Shown in pieces: positions 1 to 11,100 of a stretch of DNA of 38,619 bases. A program made the position numbers and the translations under genes. The stretch spans positions 1-38,619 of the forward strand of contig CAYSMC010000039.1 of NCBI GenBank assembly GCA_964432115.1, written 5' to 3'. The stretch's first letter is position 1. Every line of letters starts with the position of its first letter. Origin of the DNA: JAAZKO01 sp964432115. Its GTDB lineage: Bacteria; Patescibacteriota; Microgenomatia; UBA1400; PJMF01. Under the pieces are notes generated by a model. The model was not told the origin of the DNA. It was given only the letters and a program-made list of their open reading frames with translations, and searched no databases.

Positions 1-73
1 AAGAGAAACAATTGGAATATTAGTTTTTAGCTAGCCAAGTGTGCGAAGGTAGTAGTTATCACACTAGATTTTG

Positions 74-82
74 TGTTATCCT
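74..82 (+). promoter_or_regulatory. Extended -10 of first hypothetical gene
   Basis: TGT followed by TATCCT ends 7 nt before the ATG at 90. This spacing puts the transcription start at or next to the start codon, so the mRNA is probably leaderless. No -35 is evident. Confidence 0.45.
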
Positions 83-89
83 AAATTGT

Positions 90-518
90 ATGACAAATAA
101 TCAAGATCCTTTACAAGCTTTACAAACCCTTATTGAAGATAAAGAAAATTTATCAACAACAACTGCACCTACTATTCCTGAAGTAAATCAGGAACAAACT
201 GGAGAACAAACTCCTTCAGAAGGACAAGCCTCAGTTGGTGGAGAGCTTACTCCAGAACAATTAGTCGCTCAGCAGGCAGCTAGTGCAGCAAAGGAAGCAG
301 AATTAAAAGCCAAAATTAAAGAGCATAAAGCAAAACAAGCTGTTAAAGATCAAGAAGCACTTAAAAGTTTGCGAGGCGAGTTACCACAAGTATCGCCAAA
401 AAATCCTAGCGAAAAAGGAATTCAAACCGATGAGAATCAAGAATTAGCTCAAGAACCCGGCAATAGCACTACAAAAAAAGTGGTGCATAATGTTAAGCAA
501 TTAAAAAGGTTAGATTAA
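90..518 (+). CDS. Hypothetical acidic/Gln-rich protein (142 aa)
   Basis: I do not recognise this family. The frame is open from a GTG at 39, but I prefer the ATG at 90 because a TATCCT -10 element ends 7 nt before it and would lie inside the longer version. The product begins MTNNQDPLQALQ, is rich in Gln, Glu, Thr and Ala, has a Lys/Ala/Glu helical stretch in its middle (probably coiled coil) and ends in a basic tail (VKQLKRLD). There is no signal peptide or membrane segment, so it is probably cytoplasmic and partly disordered. The next hypothetical gene starts 5 nt after its stop, so the two are likely co-transcribed and may act together. Function unknown. Confidence 0.6.
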   Translation: MTNNQDPLQALQTLIEDKENLSTTTAPTIPEVNQEQTGEQTPSEGQASVGGELTPEQLVAQQAASAAKEAELKAKIKEHKAKQAVKDQEALKSLRGELPQVSPKNPSEKGIQTDENQELAQEPGNSTTKKVVHNVKQLKRLD

Positions 519-523
519 TTAAT

Positions 524-1186
524 ATGGAGGGTGGATCAAGTTTAGGAGCTGGCTCCAAGAGCCAGTTAACTAGTAGTGGTAGTTTTCGCCAGACTTTTGG
601 TGGCAGTATTACTGAGGAACATTTGGATGAGGCGGCCGCTGCAGCTGATGGTCAAAACAAGCAATTGGGTCAAACAAGCAGTGTCTTGGGTCGGCAGAGT
701 GCGGTAAAAACAGCGGCCGCCACCCAAGGCGCTAATAAAACTGCTTTGGCCCAAACCCCAGAAAAAGTGGCCACTCAACCACGATCGGTGACTGGTTTAG
801 GTCAAGAGTTATTTAGACGCCCAGCCACTGATGTCAAAGATAGTTTGCAAGCGATGTTTAGTCTTAATAATCTATTAAATATTCAGCCAAAAACCCCAGA
901 AGAACAAGCCAAACAAAAAAAAATTGCTGCTCGTTGGCAGCAACTTACTCAAGAAGAACAAGCAGTGGCTAAGCAGCTTTACGAAGAAAATCTAGCTAAG
1001 AAGCGCCAAGAAGAAGAAGCTCAAGAAAAACAACGACAACAAGAACTAGAAGCGCAAAAAGATCAAGAATTGTCCGTTCCTCAAGGTCGACAAACTGGTT
1101 TTCGAGGCTTTGCTGGCATGGGGAATAAACAAAAAGCTCAAACTTTGCTCCAACGCCAACGCACTACGATGACTGGAGCTGAATAG
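524..1186 (+). CDS. Hypothetical Gln/Glu-rich coiled-coil protein (220 aa)
   Basis: Not recognised. The N-terminal half is Gly/Ser/Thr/Ala-rich and probably disordered. A short central segment (about residues 90-125, around LGQELFRRP and SLNNLLNIQ) looks ordered, and about residues 125-185 are a highly charged Glu/Gln/Lys/Arg helix. The C-terminus is Gly/Gln/Arg-rich. There are no membrane segments. It starts 5 nt after the preceding hypothetical gene with no ribosome binding site, so it probably depends on translation of that gene. Two GCGGCCGC octamers in the Ala codons are locally GC-rich for this AT-rich window. The pair lies just upstream of cysS, which has its own promoter. Confidence 0.6.
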   Translation: MEGGSSLGAGSKSQLTSSGSFRQTFGGSITEEHLDEAAAAADGQNKQLGQTSSVLGRQSAVKTAAATQGANKTALAQTPEKVATQPRSVTGLGQELFRRPATDVKDSLQAMFSLNNLLNIQPKTPEEQAKQKKIAARWQQLTQEEQAVAKQLYEENLAKKRQEEEAQEKQRQQELEAQKDQELSVPQGRQTGFRGFAGMGNKQKAQTLLQRQRTTMTGAE

Positions 1187-1194
1187 GCTTTTAA

Positions 1195-1203
1195 TGCTAG
1201 AAT
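1195..1203 (+). promoter_or_regulatory. Extended -10 of cysS
   Basis: TGC-TAGAAT ends 9 nt before the cysS ATG, predicting a 0-3 nt leader. No good -35 is visible, and the extended TGn probably compensates. Confidence 0.55.
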
Positions 1204-1212
1204 AAACTAGTC

Positions 1213-2739
1213 ATGAAACTTTACAATACTGCTTCACGATCAATTGAAGAATTTCAAGCACTGGAAGACAAATTTGTTAAACTTTATGCTTGTGGTCCCA
1301 CCGTTTATGATTACACTCATTTAGGTCATTTACGCAAATACGTGTTAGATGATATTTTGGTGCGGACTTTGCGTCATGCAGGTTATGAAGTGAAACACGT
1401 GCAAAATATCACTGACGTTGGTCATTTGGTGAGTGATGATGATGTTGGTGAAGATAAATTAGAAAAAGGTGCCAAAAAATATCACAGCGATGCTGAGACT
1501 TTGGCGCGGCGTTTTGAAGACTATTTTTTTTACAGCATGGATTTATTGGGCGTGTTACGGCCTAGTCTGAGTTGTCGGGCTACTGACCATATTCAAGCTC
1601 AATTAGAAATGGTTTTGGCCCTCGAAAAAAAAGGTCTAACTTATCTAATTGAAGGCGATGGGGTTTATTTTGATACCAGTAAAATAGAAGATTACGGAAA
1701 ATTAATTAATCAAGATCCGGTGTTGGCTAAGCAAGTATTAACCGCTCAACGCGAGGGTGAGCGGGTAGATAAAGTAGCTGGTCGAAAAAATCCTACTGAT
1801 TTTGCCTTGTGGAAGTTTGAAAGGCCTGGAGAAAATCGACAAATGGTTTGGTCTAGTCCTTGGTATGAGCGTAGTTTCCCTGGTTGGCACATAGAATGTA
1901 GTGCAATGGCACTGGAGCATTTGGGTGAACAAATTGATATCCACACAGGAGGTGTTGATCACATTAATATTCATCACACTAATGAAATTGCTCAAACTGA
2001 GGCAGTGACTGGTAAAAAACCATTTAGTCGTTATTGGGTGCATCACAATCATTTATTTGTTGAGGGTAAAAAAATGAGTAAGTCACTCAATAATTTCTAT
2101 ACTATTGATGACGTTATTGAAAAAGGTTTTTCGCCTAAAGCTCTTCGTTTATTATTTTTAATGAGTCATTATCGTAGTGAACAAAATTTCACTTGGGATA
2201 GTTTAGAGGCAGCCCAAAAAGCTTATTTAAAATTAGCCCGTTTCGTTTTAAATTTACGAGCCAGTAAGCGAAATCAAGAATTAGAATTAAGTGATTTTCC
2301 AGGAGCGCTGCAGCTTCAACAAGATTTTTTTGCTGCTTTGGAAAATGATTTAAAAACCAATGAAGCGCTGACTGTGCTTTGGGAATTAATGGCTAGCGAT
2401 TTAGATAGCGATGTTTTGTATCGTTTAATCATGGAATTTGATCAAGTTTTAGGATTGGGTTTAGCTGGTTTGACTGAAGAAAGTTTACTAAAATCATTAC
2501 AAAAATCTTTAGATACAGACATAATTGATCAAAATTATGCACAAAATTTAGGTTTAAAGCAAAATGTTTTACAATTAGCAGATTTGCCTAACTCAATCCA
2601 AAAATTGATTAAGAAACGCCAATTAGCTCGTCACAATCAAAATTTCGCAGAAGCGGATAATGTGCGAGATGAGTTAAAAGAACAAGGCTATGAGCTTTTA
2701 GATTTAGAAAATGAGCAATTATTGATCAGAAAAATTTAA
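1213..2739 (+). CDS. cysS: Cysteinyl-tRNA synthetase
   Basis: Class I aminoacyl-tRNA synthetase that charges tRNA-Cys with cysteine in the cytoplasm. The N-terminal catalytic domain shows the CGPTVYDYTHLGH signature (C27; HLGH at 36-39) and the Zn-site motif GWHIECSAM. KMSKS lies at residues 287-291 (in GKKMSKSLNNF). The C-terminal part is the helical DALR-type anticodon-binding region, ending with the family's typical RxxLARHNQNFAEADNVRDEL helix segment. At 508 aa it is slightly longer than the usual 460-480. The start is fixed by homology (MKLYNTASRS) and by the -10 element 9 nt upstream. It converges with radC, with 44 nt between the stops. Confidence 0.97.
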   Translation: MKLYNTASRSIEEFQALEDKFVKLYACGPTVYDYTHLGHLRKYVLDDILVRTLRHAGYEVKHVQNITDVGHLVSDDDVGEDKLEKGAKKYHSDAETLARRFEDYFFYSMDLLGVLRPSLSCRATDHIQAQLEMVLALEKKGLTYLIEGDGVYFDTSKIEDYGKLINQDPVLAKQVLTAQREGERVDKVAGRKNPTDFALWKFERPGENRQMVWSSPWYERSFPGWHIECSAMALEHLGEQIDIHTGGVDHINIHHTNEIAQTEAVTGKKPFSRYWVHHNHLFVEGKKMSKSLNNFYTIDDVIEKGFSPKALRLLFLMSHYRSEQNFTWDSLEAAQKAYLKLARFVLNLRASKRNQELELSDFPGALQLQQDFFAALENDLKTNEALTVLWELMASDLDSDVLYRLIMEFDQVLGLGLAGLTEESLLKSLQKSLDTDIIDQNYAQNLGLKQNVLQLADLPNSIQKLIKKRQLARHNQNFAEADNVRDELKEQGYELLDLENEQLLIRKI

Positions 2740-2783
2740 CTATCAATATTATTTGTTGAAAATTTTCCCCATTTTTTACTTTT

Positions 2784-3530
2784 TTAAAAATGACAATCAA
2801 GATCTCTTAATTCACCGCAATTTTCTCTAATTGATAAAAATCCCTGGCTAGAAATGATTAAGTGATCAATTAAATTAATGCCCATCGCTTCAGCTAATTG
2901 GGCTAGTTTTTTACTGACTTGTAGATCATTAAGAGATGGTTCTAGATTTCCAGAAGGATGGTTATGTACTAAAATGAGATTGCTTGCTTGAAGTTGAAAA
3001 GCAATCTCAAAAATTTCTCGTCCTTCAAGATAATTGAAATTTAATCCACCAATGGTAATAATTTTTTTGAGCAATAATTCTTGTTGACCATTAAGAAAAA
3101 AAGCTAGACAGTATTCTTGTTTTTTATTTTTTAAATCAGCACAGTAGTTATAAATTTGTTTGGGGGAGTGAAGAGGATGACTTGTTGATTCTTGAATGCT
3201 ACGACGACCTAACTCAATAGCGGCGATAATTTTACTAGCCTGAGCAAAGCCTAAGCCAGAGATATTTTGTAAATCTTTGAGTAATTGTTGTTCTTGTTGG
3301 GGATTTTTTAGCAGAAAAATTTCGTGCCAGATGTGAAGTGGAATTTTTTTTAAAATATTTTTGGCCAAATTTTGAACCGGTAAATTTTTGTAGCCACTAT
3401 TTAGAATGATTGCTAACAACTCGGCATTACTGAGACTGTTTTTTCCAGAATAAAATAGTTTTTCTCTGGGTCGATAGGCTAGAGGAAATTTATTTTTTTC
3501 TTTGACTTTTAAGTTTGTGCCTATATTCAC
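2784..3530 (-). CDS. radC: RadC-family JAB/MPN-domain protein
   Basis: RadC (YicR-type) protein. About residues 20-110 form the UPF0758 N-terminal helix-hairpin-helix-like region (PREKL; LSNAELLAIIL; GLGFAQASKI). Residues 115-248 are the JAB1/MPN metalloprotease-like domain with the JAMM motif HNHPSG (H189, H191, S193) and D202. Despite the historical DNA-repair name, the biochemical role of RadC is not settled. The length of 248 aa fits the family (about 220-230) with a short N-terminal extension. It starts with GTG, 6 nt after a TAAAAT -10, so it is probably leaderless. Confidence 0.92.
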   Translation of the reverse strand: MNIGTNLKVKEKNKFPLAYRPREKLFYSGKNSLSNAELLAIILNSGYKNLPVQNLAKNILKKIPLHIWHEIFLLKNPQQEQQLLKDLQNISGLGFAQASKIIAAIELGRRSIQESTSHPLHSPKQIYNYCADLKNKKQEYCLAFFLNGQQELLLKKIITIGGLNFNYLEGREIFEIAFQLQASNLILVHNHPSGNLEPSLNDLQVSKKLAQLAEAMGINLIDHLIISSQGFLSIRENCGELRDLDCHF

Positions 3531-3536
3531 TAGCTA

Positions 3537-3542
3537 ATTTTA
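3537..3542 (-). promoter_or_regulatory. -10 of radC
   Basis: On the minus strand TAAAAT ends 6 nt before the GTG start of radC, consistent with a leaderless transcript. Confidence 0.4.
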
Positions 3543-3621
3543 GTTAATTTGTATGACAAAAAAATGTACAAAATTGACTACGAAATTTTGGCGCTTATTT
3601 AACTTATTTCTTAACTGGCTT

Positions 3622-4803
3622 TTATTTTCTTAGAGCTTCAATCAAGAGCTGAAAAGTCCGTAAATTATGCAAAGTGGCTAATCGCCAAGCACTGCTATCT
3701 TTTACCTTAAAGAGATGATGTAAATAGGCCCTATTTACCTGTTTATTCTTGCAGATTGGACAATCGCAGTGTTCATTAATTTTCTGAAAATCTGTTTGAT
3801 ATTTTCCTTGACCAATATATAAATAGTCAAAAATTTTATCTAATTGATTTTTTTCTTCCATTTTTTTCAATTCTTCAAGATTAAGTGCTTTAGGATCAGT
3901 TTTAAAAACATAAAGACGTTGATGTCGAGCATCACGAGTGGGCAGTACGCAATCAAAAAACTGGTAGCCCATTAAAAACAATTTAACAATATTTTCCAAA
4001 CTGCCAACGCCCAAAGCAAAGCGGGGATGCTTGTCGGGAGTTAATTGGGCATTAAATTGAGAAAATTGATAATCAAATTGACCTTCTTTATCAAGTGGCC
4101 AACCGCCTAAACCATAGATGTCAAAGCCGATCTCCAATAGAGCGTCGGCACAGTATTGGCGCCATTTTTGATGATTATGTCCTTGAATGGGAGCGAGGAG
4201 GAGCGGACAGGGATTAAGTTTTTGGGCTGGTTGTTCTTCTTGTGAAGCCCGTTTCACTGAAAGATCTTGAGCTTGGGACTCTTGAACTTGTTTATCGAAT
4301 TCAGCTTTGGCACGTTTCGCCCAGGCAATGGTTCTTTTAACACTAGTTTCCAGGCGCGTCTCATCTGCATCTGGTGGACTAAAATCATCTAAGACAATTT
4401 TAATATCACTGCCAATGGTAAATTGCAGACGAATTGAATCCTCAGGTGTAAACAAGATTTTCTTTTGTTTTTTTGGCCCAGTATATAAAACTACACCTTC
4501 ATCAATAATTTTCCCCATATTCGGATTTTTTTGAATCAGAGAAAAGAGCTGAAATCCTCCCGAATCAGAAGCCAAAAATCCTGGCCAATTCATAATTTTT
4601 TTTAAGCCCCCAGCCTGTTTTAAAATTTCTTCGCCTGGCTGTTTCATTAAATGAAAAGTATTAACCATTAGCCAATTTAAACCAATTTCTTGTAAATCAT
4701 TAGGGCTTAAACTACGCACCACCCCTAGAGTAGCATCGGGCATAAACACTGGTAGTTTTTCCACTAATGACTGTGAATTTTGATCAATCGAAAATTTTTC
4801 CAT
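3622..4803 (-). CDS. tgt: tRNA-guanine transglycosylase (queuine/preQ1 family)
   Basis: Exchanges G34 of GUN-anticodon tRNAs for a 7-deazaguanine base. Diagnostic motifs are DSGGFQLFS (D80, acid/base Asp) and FDCVLPTRDARH (D284 equivalent of the nucleophile), followed by a C-terminal zinc site (CDCPIC then HH). The 393 aa length is normal. About residues 172-198 are a polar Gln/Glu/Ser-rich insertion not usual in the family core. GQFDYQFSQF replaces the more typical GE-type active-site loop. It is divergently transcribed from the pspC-like gene, with two -10 elements between them. No preQ1 synthesis gene is in the window, so the source of the substrate cannot be judged. Confidence 0.92.
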   Translation of the reverse strand: MEKFSIDQNSQSLVEKLPVFMPDATLGVVRSLSPNDLQEIGLNWLMVNTFHLMKQPGEEILKQAGGLKKIMNWPGFLASDSGGFQLFSLIQKNPNMGKIIDEGVVLYTGPKKQKKILFTPEDSIRLQFTIGSDIKIVLDDFSPPDADETRLETSVKRTIAWAKRAKAEFDKQVQESQAQDLSVKRASQEEQPAQKLNPCPLLLAPIQGHNHQKWRQYCADALLEIGFDIYGLGGWPLDKEGQFDYQFSQFNAQLTPDKHPRFALGVGSLENIVKLFLMGYQFFDCVLPTRDARHQRLYVFKTDPKALNLEELKKMEEKNQLDKIFDYLYIGQGKYQTDFQKINEHCDCPICKNKQVNRAYLHHLFKVKDSSAWRLATLHNLRTFQLLIEALRK

Positions 4804-4810
4804 CAGCCAT

Positions 4811-4816
4811 ATTTTA
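4811..4816 (-). promoter_or_regulatory. -10 of tgt
   Basis: TAAAAT on the minus strand ends 7 nt before the tgt ATG; probable leaderless start. Confidence 0.45.
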
Positions 4817-4826
4817 CTTGATCAGT

Positions 4827-4832
4827 TATAAT
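4827..4832 (+). promoter_or_regulatory. -10 of pspC-like gene
   Basis: Perfect TATAAT. The implied start near 4839 gives a leader of about 36 nt with a GAAAGG ribosome binding site at 4864-4869, 5 nt before the ATG. This contrasts with the leaderless neighbours. Confidence 0.5.
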
Positions 4833-4874
4833 AATGCATCTTAAGAACTTATTAACAAAATAAGAAAGGTAAAA

Positions 4875-5081
4875 ATGCCTACAAAGAAAAAAACCGTTAA
4901 ACGTCTAACTCGCTCCAAGACTGATAAAAAGATTGCTGGTGTCGCTGGTGGTTTAGCTAACTATTTTGAAATTGATCCAGTCTTAGTGCGTCTAATCTTT
5001 GCTTTAACTTGTATTCCAGGTGGTTTTCCAGGTATTTTAGCTTATATCATTGCTTGGATAGTGATGCCGCTAGAACAATAA
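4875..5081 (+). CDS. PspC-domain small membrane protein (68 aa)
   Basis: A stand-alone PspC domain. The basic N-terminus (MPTKKKTVKRLTRSKTDKK) is followed by the family signature GVAGGLANYFEIDP and VLVRLIF, then one hydrophobic segment (about residues 42-64) ending MPLEQ. In phage-shock systems PspC helps sense membrane stress. Isolated copies of this size are common in bacteria and their role is uncertain. GAAAGG 5 nt before the ATG fixes the start. The next gene has its own promoter, but it follows only 48 nt downstream and read-through is possible because I see no terminator. Confidence 0.9.
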   Translation: MPTKKKTVKRLTRSKTDKKIAGVAGGLANYFEIDPVLVRLIFALTCIPGGFPGILAYIIAWIVMPLEQ

Positions 5082-5117
5082 ATAAAATTAAGCTTTCTTT
5101 TGCTGATGGTTTTTCTG

Positions 5118-5123
5118 TACAAT
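5118..5123 (+). promoter_or_regulatory. -10 of giant protease/kinase gene
   Basis: TACAAT (directly preceded by TG) ends 6 nt before the GTG at 5130; leaderless GTG start predicted. No convincing -35. Confidence 0.5.
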
Positions 5124-5129
5124 TAGTTT

Positions 5130-8100
5130 GTGCGAGATCAAGCTAACACCGAAGATAACTTACCACCTATCGATTATGATGCTGCTGAAAGGATGGGGGA
5201 TAAGTTGCGTTGGAAACACAACCCACCTGAGGTCTCCTTTTCCATTAAAGAAGATTCCGATGGCGAACTTGTCCTAAAGCGAACTCAGCCAGAAATTATT
5301 GAGATTTATGATCAGATGGAGCAGAGCAAAAAAAGACACGCTGAGAAAGAATCGATCAGAAATAGCGCTATCGCCAACGAAAGTTTGTTGAGGAGCTTAG
5401 AAGTTCAGGAGGCTTTAGTTGATCCCAGTCACCCTTTTTATGCTGTTTTGGAACGAGTTGGTGAAAATATTAGCCAAGCTGAGAGAAAAATAATTGAGCG
5501 AAATGGCCTCTCCAGAACTACTTTGACTGAAGAATACGATTTCCATTTAACCAGAAGAGAAAATATTAATGCTTTTACTTATCCCAAAGTTAAAAGTGTT
5601 TATTTTGAATCTGGACTTCTAGTATTAATGGATCATTTCTTAAAAAATGTAAAAGGTTATGGTTTAGCTGAGGATCATTTAGCATTGGTTTTAGCTCATG
5701 AAATTTCTCATTCTGACGCTGAGGCTGAAACTGGTTACCTAAATGAAGAATATTGTGACATTCAAGGAATGATTTTGGGAGCAGAGGCCGGTTACAATCC
5801 TTTAGCAGCAGTGGATTTTGAGGATTTTTTAATCTGGTTGGATGAAGGAAATTCAGCAGAAACTTTGGGAGAAGAAGAGCAAGGCAAAAATAACCTAGAG
5901 CTTCCTAGTCATCCTAAACCCAAGGATCGACGCTTAGTTTTAATTGATGTTTTAACTGATAAAAACCGCAGTTTACCCAATCAAACCAAAAGATTTACCG
6001 AAGTCGATGAAAAAATTACTAATGATCTAAGAGAGCAGATGATGGTTTGGCAGGAAACTACAGTTGATAGAGTTTTACCAAGTTCGATGGAGAAGTCCTT
6101 AGAACAAATCAAAGAATCAAATAATGTTTCAGAATTACTAGATGCTCTAACAGGTCATCATGTTTTGCAAAAATCTCTGATTACTAAGGAAATAGCCAAC
6201 AATCCTGATTTAGTGAATCGTTTAACCATTTATCAAGCTATTGCCTGTGAGATGAAGAAAAAAGAAGAAATAGACCGGGTTAGGTTTTCTACTAATGAAA
6301 ATGACAACAAAATGGCTGCAGATTTAGCAACGATCCTTTTGCGTGATACGAGCTATGACTCATTTTCTACTGCGATTTATGACAGTCACGATCTGTTAAT
6401 TGGTGGCCTAGCTAGTCAATTAGAAAATTCAGAAATCGATCAGGAAACCAAACAAAGAATTGATTCAAAAAGAACTGAGTTGCTAGATGAATTGCAACAA
6501 TTAAAGGTAGGAGTAAGCATAAAAGAAAAAAAGAATATTCCCTATAAAGAGCAGGAGAAAGAACGAGAAGAGCTTCTTGCCAGATCAAATTTAATGACCG
6601 AGCAGTTGAGAAAAGTTTTTCAGCATTTGGCTTCAGTTGATTTAACCGAGTTTAACTTGACCCAATTCTTGTCAGGAGATTTTTCTCAAGATCCAGTTTT
6701 AGGGGAAATGCTTAGAAAGATCGGCATAAAAAATTTTGATGCTTATTTTAGCTTTATCAATCAAAGATTTAATGATTTAGCTGTAAATCCTCAAGTTAGT
6801 TTAGTTTTGCCAGATAAGAGCCAAAAATTGATGCCTCAGATACAAGTTCTCAAAAATACCGAAAAGAATTGGAGTCAAGAGCAAATTCAGCTATTACTCA
6901 GTGAAACACTAACTCATAGGACGGCTGCCTTTGCAGAAGGAGCATTTGTTGATCCACTAGAGCCAATTTGGAAGGATTATTCTCAAACTGTTGATAATAA
7001 TCAGAATTTATTAAGAGGATTAGTCTCGGAAAAAATTAATGAATTAGCAAAAAAATTATCTGACGTTCCAGAAGAGCAAATTTTGTTAGCTCAATTGATT
7101 GAGCAATCATTGATTAAAGGTAGTAGGAAGATGGATGAATTGTTAATTCCAGAACAATTGGCAGCGTCAGTACACTTCATCAGAGAAAATCCTGATAATC
7201 CTGATTCAGCAGACCATCACCAACGTCACTATCCAGAAAAATTTCAAAGTGATGGTTTATCCAAAGCAATCCGACAACTTAAAATTAGTCCAACCCATGG
7301 CGGTGCTACTCTAGAAACATATTTTTCGGGTTTTGGTAAAAACTTAAATTATGATCATATAAATCGAACGCGTCATAGAGATACACGAAATGGGTCCAGT
7401 AGATTGGGTAGGCGTTTAGATTTTGTTAAGTTATATTACGGCCATCTTATTCATGATCCTGAAACAAATTGGGACGGGAGGTCTCAATATTTTCGAATCA
7501 AAGATAAGGATATTTCTGAGAATTTAGAATTGCTTGAAGCACGACATAAGGGTGTAGCAATTTACGGTGATCAGATGAATAAACCATATCTAGAGAGCAG
7601 ATTAGAATTTTTTGACGACACAGATGAGGTTGAGCAAATTTTTTCTCAATTAAAAGATGTGGCAAAAACTGTTAATTACGAACCTGATTCTTTATATAAA
7701 ATTATTTTTTTCTCTAAAATTTCTGTTGAAGAAAAAAGTAGCTTTCTTTTAGGCTTACTGAGCAATGGAGACATTACATTAAACAAATTAAATTTAATGT
7801 TGCAAAACCCCTTTCGTTTTCCTGAAGAAAATAATTTAGATAGACATGAGCTCATTAGAATGGAATATGAAGTCTATATGTCAGTTTTGACTAGTTTACC
7901 TAATTCACCTATGCCTCAGTTGAGCTTTCCAGAATTAAACTTATTAAATCAGAGATTATTTGATTTATATAAAATAATCTCTGAAAAAGATGAAACTCAA
8001 CAAGATTCTGGGCTAGAATCAAATGAAGATGGGAAATTAAAAGATAGATTGAATTTGATATTTGATTTTATTAATGATGGTGGCACGGTAACTATAAGTG

Positions 8101-11100
8101 AAAAAACCAGATATGAAGATAAAGAAGTCGATTGGGGAGATATTCTTAATTTAGGAGCCAATGTCGATCTTCTAGGCTTAATTAAGAAGATGGATTTTCC
8201 TGCAGAATTACTTAGTCCAATGATCTATGACTTGTTAGAAAAAAATAAGGATAGATTTACTGCTGCAGAGCGAGACAAGTGGCTAAGTCTTTTAGCCTAC
8301 TGCCAGCAACCGATTCAGGTGAAAAATGAAGATGGATTTTTGATGAAATGGCAAGAAGTGGGTTCATCATTAGTATTGGAATCTGAAAGGCGGGGTTTAT
8401 ATAAATATAGACTAACGTTAAGCGAGAACGGTCAAACGATAGAACTAAACTGTGGGAAATTAGATGACTTGGTCCAAGCCTTTAATATTATTTCACAATT
8501 GCCAAAATCATCCTATAAAGATGAATGTTTATTTTTTTTATCAAGGCTGCTTAATCATAGCATTGATACAGTGGGTCCAAAAGGCAGAGAAGCTGTTGAG
8601 AAGCTTCAGTTGAATATTTTAACCAATGGACTGAGTGATCGTGCTTTAGGTATCAGAGAAAAGGGTGAGCAGATTAAAAGCAGTGGATCTTTATTAAGTA
8701 ATAAACATAAATTTGTTCCTGCTAGCGAGAATTTTATCGGTGATTCGGTAGTCGGATTTTATTTAAGCGATAGTATGGGATATCGGATGGTCGACCAACT
8801 TATTCATGACTATCGGTCGCTTAATCCTCATACAGCTTTAAGTTTTGAATATCGTCAAGCTGAAAGATTTCAAAAAATGAGCGCTGAAGAAGTTGAGTCT
8901 CAAATTCTAGTAGAAAGATTAAGCACTCTTGAGAGCATGGCTGACTCTCCACTTAAGGAAGGTTTAGTTTTGTATTCGCTGCGCACTAGTTATGAAAATC
9001 TGGCTAAAATTAATAATTCAACTGAATTGAGTCAACAGTTACAAACACTTATCGAAAAATTACTTGATCAGTCAGAAAGCATTCAAACCCGAGAAGCTTT
9101 GTTTAAGATGTTAATCAACTTAGAAACTGGAGCAATTAATACTCCTTTAACAAAAGAGAAAATTGCTGAACATTTTCCAACTAGGGCTGACTTTTTGAAT
9201 TTCATTACAAATGCAATTCCACAGAAAACAATGCAGCGAGACACTTACATTCTTTTAGCTGCAGAGGCCTATCCACTAAAGGTTGGTGACACTCAAGCCA
9301 TAAGAGAACTCTTATTTTCCTCTGATTATGGTACTCAGGAAGACGTTGCTACCAAACAAAGGGCTGGTTTTCAAATTGGTAGAGAGATGAAGAATGCTGA
9401 GCGCTATCAACCCAGTTCAGCACGAGAATTAATCATGTGGATGATTGATGAGGATTTACAAGTTCAGTCTTATGATCAATTGGTTCAACAATTGAGTGCT
9501 AATACTGAAGGAAGAAAGTTGTTGAAAGGTTTATTAAATAGTTTAGATTTTGAAGCAGATACGAGAGAATCAAATCCAGGATTTAGTGGGCAATTTGAAA
9601 CCCTTGCTACCAAAACCTACTTAGAAATTTTGTTACGAGCGCCAAAATCTTTAAAACGGAAAATGTTGGCCAAACTAATTGAAAATAGTGATGTCTACAT
9701 TCCGCAACTCCAGCTAGCATATCTTACTAGAGTTGGCATGCCTGAAATAATTCAAAACTCAACAAAGAACTTTGTGCTTGAGGGTGCTACATTCAATTCT
9801 TTAATTGCTCCAGGTAGTTCAGAAAATCCGAGCAGTAAAACTATGTTTTTTGATTTAATGCTTGGAGAAAAAGGTTTATTAGAAGAGCCAATTAATACCA
9901 ATACAGAAGATTTTTCTGAACGTCTGGAAAATAATTTTGCTGATAGTGAAATGCACAAATTCATTGATGATGTTGTGCAAATGATGATCAAAAAGGGTGG
10001 ACTTAATGCTGAAGAGTCTAAAACAATGCGAGTTGTAGCACATTCTCTATTGGAAGCTATGAGTCCAACCAGAAGAGCTACTGTTTTGTATAAATTAATT
10101 TCTGAAATAAAGCGAATAGATTTTACTATTAAAGATAAGAAAAAACTTAAATCTCAAATTCTTACTCTTGCTCTGGGTTCTTTTGGCGTCTTGGGAGCTA
10201 AGCTCGGTCAAATAGACGAGATTGTTCCCAAAGGTTGGGATAGTGAAACAGGAAGTTTAAAACATGCAACTGAACCAATGCCGTTGTTGGCAGTAGCAGA
10301 TATTTTTGCTCAAGAAGGTTTATCTGATAATTACCAAATTTTATCTAATGCTGGTGCTGCTTCTACAGCTTGTGGTTACATGGTACGCAATCCAAATGGT
10401 CAAGAACACTTTGTCAAAGTTGTTAGGCCAGAAGTTGTACTTGATTGGAAAGAGGACTTTATCGCAGTTGAACACATGTTAACTGTTTTACAGCAAACAA
10501 GAATTATTAAAACTGAATCTAGAGCCATTACTCAACAATTGAAAAAATTAGTTGAAGAAGAACTACAAACAGCTAGGGAAGTAGACAATGTTTTACAGTA
10601 TGTAAATGTAGAAACTGAAGAAGCAAGACAGGCTAGAGATGGAATTTCTGCCGTCAAACTAGCGATCGATCGTATTTCTTCTGATGGAGAAACTACTTCA
10701 AGGCCAGACAACTCTTTATTGATATTTGCTGAGCCTCTAGGTAAAGCTCAAGGTTTTATGGAATTATCCAAAATCAAAAATGATGAAAGTTTAGCAGCCA
10801 CTATTGATTTAAGAAGAGTTAACAGAATTATTATTCAAGACTTTTTACATCGGGCTTTAACTTTGGGCAATTGGCATTCTGATCTTCACGAGGGCAATAT
10901 CATGGTAAATAAAGAGGGAGTTGTGCAACGACGAACAGTTAATAATGAAGACTTGGTTTTAATAGATTTTGGTCAAGTGGGTAAAGTAGAAACAGCAGAA
11001 AAACGAGCTAATGTCGCTAGGCTTTTGACTGGTTTAGGTTTATTTGATCGAGCAGAAGTGGCAAAAGCTATCCATGAAAGTTTAATTAACAAGACTGGTG

